Below are positions 34,571 through 44,678 of a stretch of DNA of 64,000 bases, in pieces; within the stretch, counting starts at the first letter, position 1, and each line of letters begins with the position of its first letter. This stretch comes from Marsupella aquatica (Eukaryota > Marchantiophyta): contig OZ316898.1 of the NCBI GenBank assembly GCA_973895155.1, forward strand, positions 310,001 to 374,000, read 5' to 3'. The notes under the pieces were generated by a model. That model was given only the letters and a program-made list of their open reading frames with translations, did no database searches and was not told the origin of the DNA. A program made the translations under genes and the position numbers.

Positions 34571-37219
34571 ATGTCGCACACGATCCTCTCCAGCTCGGCC
34601 ATTCGATTCTGGACGCAGTTCCTATCTACCGGAAGGCACTTGGCCGATTCATTGAAACACGCCAACCCGCGCCGATACGAGATCGAACGCGAATACGAGA
34701 GAGCCATCCGCCTAGCAGGACGACACCACTACGTCCTTAACTTTGACTACCCATCTCAGAGCGAGCTTTACCGACCAGCTGAGGTATCTGGGTACTTCTT
34801 TGACAGAGACAAATATATCGGGTTCTGGGAAGCATTGCTTCGGCTTCCGGACGAGGTCTTCAATATCCCGGGTACAATCGACCTGCAGCGACATCACTTC
34901 GACCACATCCCTGCCCAGGTTCGGGCAGTCATTAACGGCGAGTCCAGTACCAACCGTTCGACAAGGGCGTCCGTACTCGCTTCGGAGAACTTCTACCAGC
35001 ACTTACAGAGCTTCATGGGAACTCGGCCATCAACCAACATGACCAACTCAGCCGGACTCGGACCCGTACCCGTACCCGTACCCGTGCCCATGCAACCTCA
35101 GCTTCAGCTTCAGCCTCAGCCGCAGCCTAGCCAAACCCCACCACCTATCACCCAGCCAGCACAGGTACGCTCCGTCATCAACGCTGTGGATCTTAGCGAT
35201 GACGACGAGGCTACCCCACCCTTGACCAGGCGGCCCAGAGGAACAAGCGCTCGGGGGGCCGACACTATACCGTCCCCACCCCCTGCTCTGACCCCAGGAG
35301 CGGCCCCAGCAGACAACATGGTGACCGTGGCCGCCCCGGGCCCGTTACCAACCGCAGTGGCACTCCCCAGGCCCGATCGGGAGGATGGGGAAGTATCACC
35401 TTCCCCGAGTCAGTCACGGGGAAAGAAGAGAAAGGAATCCGCCAGTGCATCCGGGTTACCGTTAGCCACGGTAGCTGTAGCCAAGGTAATGATGCATCGC
35501 ATGGGGGAAAACGTTCACAGCAACATCCTCCATCCCAAGCATGCGGTGTACCTGAAGACTCAGGGATTTGAGCACCTCGCCTCTCTCCCCTGGAACACTT
35601 GCAGGTACTACGGGGAGGACATGACAGAATTCGTCAAGAATTATGACGACGTACGTCAACAGACTCGGCTGCGGGGAAGGAATATGTCCCTCACAGAAGA
35701 ACGGCTCAAGATGATCTTCGGGTTACCCGAAGGTGACCATCGAGTCGAATCACGGGCTCCCGGGGGCAAGGGGGCCAAGTACCAATCTTCAAGTTTTCCC
35801 TCAGAGGGATCAGTAGACAACGGGTTCGTGATGAGGACCTGCCTCATGCCCGAGATAGCTGAGCGGCTGGAGTTCCAGAGGTACGCTCTCCACTTGATGG
35901 AACCCCGGGGGGAGATCTCCGCCGCCCAGGTCATCCAGGTCGAGAACTATCGACCTAGGAAGTGGGCGTCGTACTTCGCTAAGAAATTCCATGAAGAGAT
36001 GGAGCGGCGAAGGAAGACGCTGTACATTGACGGGAAGCCGTATTTCGCTAGCCACATCGAAATCATTCTTGAGTGGTATGCCCGGTTTGATCGACGAACC
36101 CTTCCCCGCATCAACGTTACAAAGCTGGTCCCAGCTAGGTGGGTTTTTCCGGCATTGGAGAGACGACCCCAACCCGAGGCCTGAAGTCCAGTGGACACGC
36201 CAGCTTCACCCACCCCACCTCCACAAATAGCTGTAATCGTAACCGAGGAGGCGCCGGAGGGGTTGGTCGTCGCAACCGTTGATGCGACCCAACTAGCCGG
36301 GCTAAGTACAGAAGTTGGTACGGCAGAGGTCTTACCCGAACCCGGGTCTCCCAAGGACCCGCCGGTGGCAATTCCGGAGAACCGGACATCGCTGCAGGAG
36401 GATACTCCGGCCCCTTCCAACGTTATGTCCCCAGGGCTGGACGTCACTGCCCCGGCCCCTGCGCGTGTTGATGTCTGCCCGTGCCCAAATCCGGACAGAC
36501 ACAACTTGGACCACCCGGAACTCTTCGTACAGGGTACGTTTCTGAACGGGCTTCTGGGAGATTTCTCTCATCAAATTGCCCGGGATACCGGGGAGTTCAT
36601 GGCTCGGAAGGTAGCCTGTTTCTTCAATCAGGAGTTGGTTGCCGCCGTAAAGGCAGGGCGGGCCCAGTCGGAGGCCCTTCAGAGGATAGAGCGGTACCGG
36701 GTGGAGTCCGTGTACCTAAAGAACGAAGTGGCGGCTCAAGAGGCTGAGCTTATGCAACTACGACCCAAGGTTGCAGCCGCCGATGAGTTGTTAGCAAAGG
36801 CATACGCTCTTACCGCCCTAGCTGAATAGGCCAAAGCTGGGAACGAGGCCGAGATTACATGACTCCGGAACCAGATTGACAGTTTGAAGAAACAAGCTGT
36901 CACCTGGCAGAAAGACCTGGAGGAGGCCGAGGAGCGAGCCCAGCGGGACGCGACGGGGATAGCCACACTGCAGGCCGAGATGGCGCGGCTCCAAACCGAG
37001 GCCGAGAAGCAGGACCAGCTGGCGAGTAAACTGGCGAGCGACGCCCAGCAGCTGGAGGAGGCATGTCAGGAGGCAGTAGAGGAGACGGACGCGGCGAGGC
37101 GAGAGAACGAATCTCTGCTGGACCAGGTCCAGCTCCTCAAAGCGGACAATGACAGGCTTCGAAGGCAGCGGGATGGCCGTTCCCATTCGGGCGGCTCTGG
37201 CAAGCGTGCCAGGCATTAG
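34571..37219 (+). pseudogene. LTR-borne ORF, copy 1, three stop codons
   Basis: Same protein as the intact 882-aa copy at 54,787. The frame is broken at codon 538 (TGA, 36,182–36,184), codon 753 (TAG, 36,827–36,829) and codon 764 (TGA, 36,860–36,862); each stop corresponds to CGA, CAG and CGA in the third LTR. All three are C-to-T changes at CG or CHG sites, as expected from deamination of methylated cytosine. No indel disturbs the frame. The first stop is private to this copy; the other two are shared with copy 2. The N-terminal 537 residues would still be made if the LTR is transcribed. Confidence 0.85.
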
Positions 37220-37292
37220 CGGCGGAGTATGAATAGATTAGGATTAGAATTGGCTTGGTCAGGCTCTTGGGGCAGGCACCTGCCTTAGGTAC

Positions 37293-37304
37293 GGCAGCGC
37301 TGCC
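37293..37304 (+). repeat. Perfect palindrome in LTR tail
   Basis: GGCAGCGCTGCC lies within a GC-rich patch with further self-complementary pieces (GGCAGGCACCTGCC just before). It recurs in each LTR at +10,108 and +20,216 and could form an RNA hairpin after the LTR ORF; a dyad-like TGCTCCTGCC patch lies in the equivalent place of the left-edge relic. Confidence 0.45.
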
Positions 37305-37812
37305 CTGCTGTCCAGCCTGCGTAGATTAGGATCTTCTAATAAGACACAGCTGTTTTCCGGCCTGACTGTCAGCTTAGTTAGGACCTTGGTCAGCGAATCT
37401 TCGGCGGGAGGACACCCCGTTCCTCGGCTCTTAGTATTTAGTGCACCCCTCGGTAGAGGCAAGGGGGGTTTTTTAGTTTCAGAGTCGGACATCCGCGGGA
37501 CATGCGGGGAGTCCCGACCTCTGGGAATGACAGAGTACCAAGGGGAGGGGGTAGGACTAAGCTTGCCGGGCGAGTGCGGAGCCGGGCTCCGTTGTAGTGT
37601 GCACCCTTGGCCTTGAACCTGTGCATTCCAGGGCTGTCGTGTCAACTAAGTGTACGCATATGTTCCCTTTGTAGTAAAAATCCTTTCCCATCATTTTTCC
37701 TTCGTGTAAATCGAGATTGTATGCATGTGTGCGCATATGTGTGTGGGTTTCTCGTATATGGGTGGCAGCGCCGGGCCGAACGCACTACCCGAGACGTGCA
37801 CAGGGTGCAGCC

Positions 37813-37823
37813 TACGGGTAAGT
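37813..37823 (+). promoter_or_regulatory. Candidate splice donor in LTR tail
   Basis: ACGG|GTAAGTGG matches the plant 5' splice consensus well, with the cut after 37,817. It is kept in LTR 3 as GCGG|GTAAGTGG despite nearby changes. If used, it could help place gag-pol on a separate mRNA; a possible acceptor is GGCGCTAG ending at 38,140. This is sequence-only speculation. Confidence 0.3.
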
Positions 37824-38131
37824 GGTTGCGAGCACGGGTTGAGGACCTGTATCATCGAATCCGGATCGAAGGCGGACAGCACGAAGGCTTAGAAGCCCTT
37901 AAGCCGGGGTCGATCCTGCTATCGACTAAGGTACGTTCTGGCGGCGGAACACAAACCATACCTAGGAGGTGTCCGTATTTAGCAGTATGCGCACTTAGCG
38001 CTAGTTTACGAGAATAAGGTGCATTACGTGCTTCCCTTCCTGCCCGAACCCTCAGATTTACGAGGGATGTGCCCGTCTAAGCTGAAGTCTGAGTTAAGGC
38101 CGAAGCCTACGACGTGACATAGCCTTTGTTT

Positions 38132-38149
38132 TGGCGCTAGATGGAGGGG
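38132..38149 (+). promoter_or_regulatory. Putative primer binding site, internal region 1
   Basis: TGGCGCTAGATGGAGGGG begins 12 bp after the LTR end. It starts TGG, as needed to pair with a tRNA CCA end, and differs from the tRNA-Met site of the copia elements. I cannot name the tRNA. The second copy is at 48,240–48,257. Confidence 0.5.
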
Positions 38150-38242
38150 GCACTCTACATATCGTAGAGGGGAGACATGTGCATATTCACCTAGGCAGGA
38201 TACATCAGGACGTAGTACTAACCATTGCATTTATATGAGTAA

Positions 38243-41200
38243 ATGCCCGTCACTCGTTCTCAAGCAGCTTACTTGAGGAGATTGACCAGCGAACGAGAAA
38301 GTGCAACCACAACAAGCTCCGACTCGTCGGGCTCGGAGGACTCGCAATCGTCCCGACGTATGAACATACCCCCGGGATCTTCGGGGTCCGGTTCGACCGG
38401 CCCTGCTGCGGTACCACCACCATCACCACCACCACCACCACCACCTATGGCAGCCGCTCCACCGGTGGCCCGCGCTGCTCAGGCACCTCCACAAATATCG
38501 CAACGATCGCGATTTCATTATCGACCTTTCAAAGGGCGTCATGGGGATGATCCGGATGAATGGTTGGATGAGTTTGAAGCCACTGCTAAAGCTAATGGGG
38601 AAGACGTCATTAAGCTAACCGTCCTCCCGGGAGTAATGCGGGGAGAAGCTCATCCATGGTACAACTCGTTACCACCCGGGACTACCTGGGCACAATTCCA
38701 AGCTGCATTGCTGCAGGAGTTTCGTGCCATTGGATCAGAACAGCGTTCTCTATTAAAGATTGGCCAGCTTCGCATGGGAAAAAAAGAGTCCCTGCGGAAG
38801 TTCATTCAGAAGTTTCAGAAACTTGCGGCCAAGATCCGGCCCAGGCCAGGAGACGCGCTCCAGCTTACATGGTTCCTTCATGGTTTGCCCACGAATATGC
38901 AATTCTGGGTACGCCAGAATAATCCAATTTCAATGCAGGCGGCCATAGCGTGCGCCGAAACTTACCGGGAGTCCACCTATAACTCCCGGCGGAGCCAGCG
39001 AGCACGCCGCAGGAAGGGTAAGTACGAAACCTTCAGTGACAGTGACTCCGAATCGGACGACGAGAGGAAGAAGAAACGGAAGAAGAAGAAGAAACATCAT
39101 TCGACCTCGTCCAGCTCCGAGACGGAATCCAGTTCGGATTCAGCTTCAAGCATCGGATCCTCTACCTCCAGTTCATCAGGAAGTGACTTGGAGAGCGAAA
39201 GCCAGAGCAAAAAGAAGAAGAGACGAGTGAAGAAGGAGGGGAAGATTAAACCCCGGGCGCGAAGAACGATACCAGATCCAAAGGCTGCCGAAGCAGACAA
39301 GCTGAACAAAATCACGGATCGACTCAAAGCACTGTCAGTACATCTTGCGGAGAAGCCGGTGGAGAAGAAGAAGCCATCTGAGATTCGAGCCCATGCGTGG
39401 TGTTCAAAGTGCTTCCAATCCGGCCATGTGGTGCAGGAATGCCCAAGGTGGAAGAACCGAGTTCACCAAGTAGAGCTGGATGATGTTGACAACCCGGGCC
39501 CCGAATCGGAGTCCACGGAGTATTTCTTTGAGGACCCTCCTGATTCCGTGTACCAGATTTCAACGGTTGGTCCGCGTAATTTAGCGGGTAGAACTGCGTA
39601 CCCCTACCCAAGTAATGGCCGGAGTTTCCAGGTTATCAGTAACCCGAGCATCCCTCCTAAGCCAGGGATTTGGCGGTCCCCGGTTTGTTACAACTGTGAA
39701 AAGCCAGGACACTTTGCGAGGGAATGCACCGAACCAAGACGTCAGGGAGATGGCCGAGGCACCCCACTATGTCAAGTTTGCAAAACGGAGGCTCATTCCA
39801 TGGCCAACTGTCCGTTGGTAATCGCTGCTCGAACGAGTGCGGCTAGACCGGCCCAGGCTGGACCAGTCACGAGCGATGCAGTCGTCCAAATGATTGCTGT
39901 AGAATGGCAAGATGACAACACCGAGTGGGTGAATCTGGTGGACGTGACGGAACACCCTAATCCATTGGATGAGGCCGAGTGCTACCGAGTGTCGACAAGG
40001 GCCGAACGGAAGGAAGAAAAGACGGAGGAGAAACGGAGGAAAAAGCAAGATACTACTCCAGTGCAGCCAGCGATAAATATACCCCCGGAAAAGGACGATG
40101 ACTACCGACGGGACGACCCGAAGCTATTTTTCCCCCGCATCGAAGAATTGGTAAAGAAACAGCTGGAGGCTTACGAAGCTCGGGAATACCAGAAGGCAAT
40201 CGATAAGGACATCAAAGCAGCCGAGACAGCCCGGCGTCAGGAGCAAGAAAAGCAAGATAAACAAGAGGAAGCCAAGCAGCAGCCAACGAAAGAAACAAAG
40301 GAGGACTATGATATTAAGGAGGACGTGAAGAGTTGCCCGGTTACAGCGACGGTGGGGCAACTGCTGCAGAACAACCCACAGTACAGACGACAACTGAGGG
40401 AGTTGCTCATGGGTCGCCGAAGGAGAAGACTACCCCGAGTTGGGAGTGCAGACTGCAACATGATATGCGAGGACCTTGGAGCGCCGGACATCTTGATCGA
40501 AATTAATAACTGTACCATCAAGATGGTCCTTGTAGACGGAGGAGCGGGAGTCAACATCATGACTGAAGAAACGTCAGTCAAGTTAGGATACCTCACGTAT
40601 CAACCCACGGCCCGAGCTATCAGATTAGCAAACGGGGCAAGGGTCCTCCCATTAGGCACGCTCACACGAGTGCTCACTCTGGTGGGAGGGGTAGAGTTCT
40701 ATCTCAACTTCTTAGTCATGAGGCCGGTTCGTCCCTCCTCTTATCCGGTTCTTCTGGGCAGGCCGTGGCTGTACGGTGGCCGTGTAGTCACGGATTGGGG
40801 AAAGAAGGAGCTACGGTTCGGGGAACCCACCGTACGGGTATCTTGGGCAATGGACGATTATCAGGGAGAAACCCCACAAGGACCCGAGGAATATGATTCG
40901 GAGACCTCGGAGGAAGAGGAACTCAATATGATCGAACTCATCTCGTCCCTATCCGAGGAAGATGTCTTCGGAGTTGAAGCAACCCGAGAAACACATCTCC
41001 TAAATTACCCGAGGGCTGCCATTGAGTCCACCCCAAGTACATCTACTGTCGGGGATGAGGAAACGCACGAACAACTCGTCGAGACGGAGGACACGGCTCC
41101 AGCCAAGCAGGGAGCCGTGGCTACTCCTTCCATTTCAGAGCCTTGTAACCATGAACCAGCCCAACAACCGCCTGAGGCCGAAAACTCGAGACCGAGACAT

Positions 41201-44200
41201 AAAAAGCGAGTCTCATGGGATCCGTCCATTCCGCAATTGGAGGAAGTAAACCCCATCCCGAGACCAATCCCGGTCCCACCCATGTACGGAGGGGTTCGGT
41301 TAGCTGAGCTTGACGCGAGCCTGGACCCGAGTCTGCGAAACCAGGTTGAAGTCATCAGGAAGGAGCACTACCGGAAGTACACTATTGGGATGGACAAATC
41401 TTTTAACCTGGGCCACGCTTTGACGGGGAAGGCTGAAAAAGCCATCCAAGCTTTGCTCAAGGAATATGAAGATGTGTTTGCATGGAGTCATCATGATTTA
41501 ACAGGCGTCTCCCCCGAGTTGGGAGAACACACAATCGATCTGAACCTAGGAGCCCATGCGGTACGACAGCGACAACGTCGCATGAATCCGAGGTACTCCA
41601 TCTTAGTGAAGGAGGAAATTGATCGTCTCCTCGCCGCCGATATCATTTACCCGGTAATGGCCAGCGACTGGGTCTCTCCCATTGTCATTGTACCAAAGAA
41701 GGGAGGTACGGATGGAAAACCTAAGATTCGTATCTGTCAGGACTACCGTAAGCTGAATGACGCAACCCGAAAAGACCATTACCCATTACCATTCACGGAT
41801 ATGGTTCTAGATATGGTGGCCCGAAATGAAATCTATACATTTCTTGACGGGTATTCAGGTTATAACCAAATCTGGATTCGTCTCGCGGATCAGCTCAAAA
41901 CAACGTTCACTACGGAGTGGGGAACGTTCGCATTTCGGAGGATGCCTTTTGGTCTGTGTAACGCCCCGGCTATGTTTAAGCGCCTTATGATGAATATCTT
42001 CCACGATTTCCTACGGGAATTTTTGGAGATATTTATCGATGACTTTGCCATCTTCGGAACCATTGCCATGCACCCCGAACACCTACGACGAACGTTGCAA
42101 CGATGCCGAGATGTTAACCTCAAACTACATCCCGCCAAATGCTTCTTCGGGGTAGAGGAGGGGGTGTTACTCGGGCATCGTGTGTCCAAACGGGGCATTG
42201 AGGTGGACCAAGAGAAAGTTGCGGCCTGGATGGCGGTGGTGTTCCCCTTGGATCAAAAAGCAGTACGATCCTTCTTGGGCTGCGTAGGGTATTACCGCCG
42301 GTTCATTAAAGACTTTGCTAAAATTGCGTTGCCCTTAACTGAGATGATGAAGAAGGACGCAGCGGTCGAGGAAACACCCCGGAGACGGATTGCTTTTGAG
42401 GAACTCCGTAAACGACTCACCACCGCGCCTATCATGGTCACCCCAGACTGGAATAAGGAGTTCCACGTGTATGTCGATGTGTCAGGGTTCTGTATCGAAT
42501 CCGTACTTAGTCAGCTAGATGAGGATGGACGTGATCACCCCATCTATTTCGCTAGCCGTCAACTATTTGCAGCCGAAAAGAATTATTCCCCCACTGATCG
42601 AGAAGCTTTGGGAATAATCTACTTGTGTAAAAAGTTCCGACACTATCTGCTAGGCTACAAGGTCATTTTCCACACGGATCATGATAGCCTGAAGTACATG
42701 GTCAACAAAGCGGATGTGACAGGACGGATAGCCCGGTGGGTGCTACTTCTCCAGGAATTTAATTACAAAGTTTGGGTTCGGCCAGGAAGGGTACACCTCA
42801 ATGCCGATTTCTTTTCACGACTGGACGGCGTACCAGTCGATCAGCCAATTGATGATATTTTTCCGGATGAGGAGTTGTTCCACGTAGGGGAAGGGACACC
42901 AACGTGGTACGGCTCAATAATCACCTTCCTTTTAACGGGCCGCATCCCTGACGGCATCAATCAGGAGGCCGCCGCTGTGTTTTTACGGAAAGCCGGGCCT
43001 TACGTCATGATACAGGGTCACCTACATAAGGAAGGTATTAACGGAAAGTTACGACGCTGCTTAGAGTATAAGGAGACACTTATCGTGATACGGGCCCTGC
43101 ATGAAGAAGAAGCTGGAGGCCATTTCGCGGCAGTTACGACAGCCCGAAAGATTCTGGACTCGGGGTATTGGTGGCCTACGTTGCATCGGGATGTACAGCG
43201 CTTCATTAAGGGCTGTGACTTGTGTCAACGAGCGGGGGCCCCGAGGCGGGCTCATCATCACCCGCTCACATCTGTGCTTCCATTGGCACCATTCGAAAAA
43301 TGGGGGATTGATTATATCGGACCGTTCACTCCCGTTACCCGAAGGCGAAGGTGCAGATACATCCTATTAGCTATTGATTACTCCACCAAATGGGTCGAAG
43401 CGCGGGCTACGGTAAAGGACGACGCCGCAACTAGTGCCAGATTCTTATACGAACAGATTTTCACCCGATTCGGACCGCCCTTAGAATTGGTAAGCGACCG
43501 TGGAACCCACTTCCTCAATGACACCGTAGCCCAGCTTACGGAGCGTTACCTAGTCAAGCACCGCAAGACTACCCCATATCATCCTAAAGCCAACGGGATG
43601 GCGGAGAGAGCAAATGGTATCATTGGGAAGATCCTCAACAAAACTGTAGCTGCGCACAAAACGGATTGGGATGATAAGTTGTACGCGGCGGTGTACTCGT
43701 ATAATCTAGCTTACAAAACTACTACGAGTCATAGCCCGTACTTTCTGGTATTCGACCAACATTTGTTGGTGCCCGTCGAATTTGAAGTGCACACTCCACG
43801 GGTCAGCATTCGGGATCGCTTACCTGAATCTGAAAGTCTGTCAGACCGAGCTTATCAGATTGAAGCCTTGGAAGAAGCACGGCTACTGGCAGCTCGACAC
43901 ACCGTGAAGAAACAGACAACTTCAAAGAAGCAGCATGACAAAGGACTACGGAGGGTCGACGTCGTGGCAGGCGATCTAGTCCTTCTGTACGATAGTAGGT
44001 ACATGCAGTTTCCAGGGAAGCTGCATACCCGGTGGTTGGGGCCCTTCCTTGTCAATCAGATCTACCGAAACGGATCTTTGGAGCTTGCGACGTATGCCGG
44101 CGATTTACTCCCCACGCGAATCAGCTACGATCGTGTAAAAAAGTACCACCATCAAGATGACGACGCCGATAGCGATGTTCGCGAGGACGCTTCACAATTA

Positions 44201-44245
44201 AGCAGGGAGCTATGTGACGCCGCCGGTACGGCGGTTAATGAGTGA
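38243..44245 (+). CDS. Gypsy gag-pol polyprotein, copy 1 (2,000 aa, intact)
   Basis: A single ORF with no frameshift between gag and pol. Residues ~1–90 are Ser/Pro-rich with a poly-Pro run. A retrotransposon gag domain spans ~92–250, followed by a Lys/Ser-rich linker. Three CCHC knuckles start at 387, 482 and 510 (CSKCFQSGHVVQEC, CYNCEKPGHFAREC, CQVCKTEAHSMANC). The aspartic protease has LVDGGAGVN (Asp ~765). Reverse transcriptase carries FIDD at 1,264–1,267, RNase H an Asp at ~1,412 (VYVDVSGF). Integrase has an HHCC finger from ~1,620 and the triad Asp 1,690, Asp 1,752, Glu 1,788 (35 residues between the last two). The last ten codons and the stop lie inside the next LTR. A 13-codon ATG frame at 38,235 overlaps the start. 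All key residues are present, so it is potentially functional. Confidence 0.95.
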   Translation: MPVTRSQAAYLRRLTSERESATTTSSDSSGSEDSQSSRRMNIPPGSSGSGSTGPAAVPPPSPPPPPPPMAAAPPVARAAQAPPQISQRSRFHYRPFKGRHGDDPDEWLDEFEATAKANGEDVIKLTVLPGVMRGEAHPWYNSLPPGTTWAQFQAALLQEFRAIGSEQRSLLKIGQLRMGKKESLRKFIQKFQKLAAKIRPRPGDALQLTWFLHGLPTNMQFWVRQNNPISMQAAIACAETYRESTYNSRRSQRARRRKGKYETFSDSDSESDDERKKKRKKKKKHHSTSSSSETESSSDSASSIGSSTSSSSGSDLESESQSKKKKRRVKKEGKIKPRARRTIPDPKAAEADKLNKITDRLKALSVHLAEKPVEKKKPSEIRAHAWCSKCFQSGHVVQECPRWKNRVHQVELDDVDNPGPESESTEYFFEDPPDSVYQISTVGPRNLAGRTAYPYPSNGRSFQVISNPSIPPKPGIWRSPVCYNCEKPGHFARECTEPRRQGDGRGTPLCQVCKTEAHSMANCPLVIAARTSAARPAQAGPVTSDAVVQMIAVEWQDDNTEWVNLVDVTEHPNPLDEAECYRVSTRAERKEEKTEEKRRKKQDTTPVQPAINIPPEKDDDYRRDDPKLFFPRIEELVKKQLEAYEAREYQKAIDKDIKAAETARRQEQEKQDKQEEAKQQPTKETKEDYDIKEDVKSCPVTATVGQLLQNNPQYRRQLRELLMGRRRRRLPRVGSADCNMICEDLGAPDILIEINNCTIKMVLVDGGAGVNIMTEETSVKLGYLTYQPTARAIRLANGARVLPLGTLTRVLTLVGGVEFYLNFLVMRPVRPSSYPVLLGRPWLYGGRVVTDWGKKELRFGEPTVRVSWAMDDYQGETPQGPEEYDSETSEEEELNMIELISSLSEEDVFGVEATRETHLLNYPRAAIESTPSTSTVGDEETHEQLVETEDTAPAKQGAVATPSISEPCNHEPAQQPPEAENSRPRHKKRVSWDPSIPQLEEVNPIPRPIPVPPMYGGVRLAELDASLDPSLRNQVEVIRKEHYRKYTIGMDKSFNLGHALTGKAEKAIQALLKEYEDVFAWSHHDLTGVSPELGEHTIDLNLGAHAVRQRQRRMNPRYSILVKEEIDRLLAADIIYPVMASDWVSPIVIVPKKGGTDGKPKIRICQDYRKLNDATRKDHYPLPFTDMVLDMVARNEIYTFLDGYSGYNQIWIRLADQLKTTFTTEWGTFAFRRMPFGLCNAPAMFKRLMMNIFHDFLREFLEIFIDDFAIFGTIAMHPEHLRRTLQRCRDVNLKLHPAKCFFGVEEGVLLGHRVSKRGIEVDQEKVAAWMAVVFPLDQKAVRSFLGCVGYYRRFIKDFAKIALPLTEMMKKDAAVEETPRRRIAFEELRKRLTTAPIMVTPDWNKEFHVYVDVSGFCIESVLSQLDEDGRDHPIYFASRQLFAAEKNYSPTDREALGIIYLCKKFRHYLLGYKVIFHTDHDSLKYMVNKADVTGRIARWVLLLQEFNYKVWVRPGRVHLNADFFSRLDGVPVDQPIDDIFPDEELFHVGEGTPTWYGSIITFLLTGRIPDGINQEAAAVFLRKAGPYVMIQGHLHKEGINGKLRRCLEYKETLIVIRALHEEEAGGHFAAVTTARKILDSGYWWPTLHRDVQRFIKGCDLCQRAGAPRRAHHHPLTSVLPLAPFEKWGIDYIGPFTPVTRRRRCRYILLAIDYSTKWVEARATVKDDAATSARFLYEQIFTRFGPPLELVSDRGTHFLNDTVAQLTERYLVKHRKTTPYHPKANGMAERANGIIGKILNKTVAAHKTDWDDKLYAAVYSYNLAYKTTTSHSPYFLVFDQHLLVPVEFEVHTPRVSIRDRLPESESLSDRAYQIEALEEARLLAARHTVKKQTTSKKQHDKGLRRVDVVAGDLVLLYDSRYMQFPGKLHTRWLGPFLVNQIYRNGSLELATYAGDLLPTRISYDRVKKYHHQDDDADSDVREDASQLSRELCDAAGTAVNE
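44199..44212 (+). promoter_or_regulatory. Weak polypurine tract before LTR 2
   Basis: TTAAGCAGGGAGCTA immediately precedes the LTR. The purine run AAGCAGGGAG is short and interrupted, and it lies inside the gag-pol ORF. The same sequence precedes LTR 3 at 54,307–54,320. Confidence 0.4.
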
Positions 44246-44570
44246 TTCAGTCTAACTGCGCTCGGCACGCGCGTTAGGTGGGTCTTAGGCCGCTATTATT
44301 AGCATAACGATAGTATTTAGATAATCATTAGGGGTAGGACATCATTAGGCAATAAGGGGGACTTCAGGTTCGGGCTGGCGGCGGGTCGCTATTCGCACAC
44401 CCGGGTTATGAGCATGGAGGGGCCCCTCCCTCGGGTCCGTATAACGAACTTAAGGAAGCGGCCACTGACGCACGCTGACTCAGACCGGCGGAGTGGCCGG
44501 TACACCACAAGCGTGAGCGGTTCAACCTATGGGCGTCGAGGAGACGTCGGGGATCGACAAGCCCTCAAAG

Positions 44571-44577
44571 TATAAAA
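44571..44577 (+). promoter_or_regulatory. TATA box of Gypsy LTR 2
   Basis: TATAAAA, same position in the LTR as at 34,463. Confidence 0.7.
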
Positions 44578-44678
44578 GGGGAGCCAACCCTTTGTAGTGC
44601 ACCAGTCCATCAGTCCGCGCGCCAGCTTCGACCCCAGCTCTCTCGTTCTCTCTAGGTCGCCACTACTATCTCCTCTGA

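Larger units (their letters stand above)
34105..38119 (+). repeat. Gypsy LTR 1 (4,015 bp)
   Basis: TGT...ACA ends. U3 is probably only ~390 bp (TATA at 34,463), leaving a very long R–U5 that contains the LTR ORF. Compared with LTR 3 I noticed about 35 differences, roughly 0.9 percent. Confidence 0.93.

Noticed and set aside
35947-36504. 185-aa minus-strand frame inside the Gypsy LTR (also at 46,055 and 56,163)
   Set aside because: It is the antisense shadow of the LTR ORF; its length follows from GC-rich codons and it has no domain.
36191-37219. Separate 212-aa and 111-aa proteins after the 537-aa frame
   Set aside because: They are the same reading frame as the LTR ORF, cut by stop codons, as the intact third copy shows.
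38407-38447. CCACCA microsatellite as an independent repeat feature
   Set aside because: It encodes the poly-Pro run of gag and differs by one unit change between copies; described with the gag-pol gene.
34105-44212. Two independent Gypsy insertions side by side
   Set aside because: No target duplication lies between units and the middle LTR is shared and recombinant, so one insertion plus LTR exchange is preferred.
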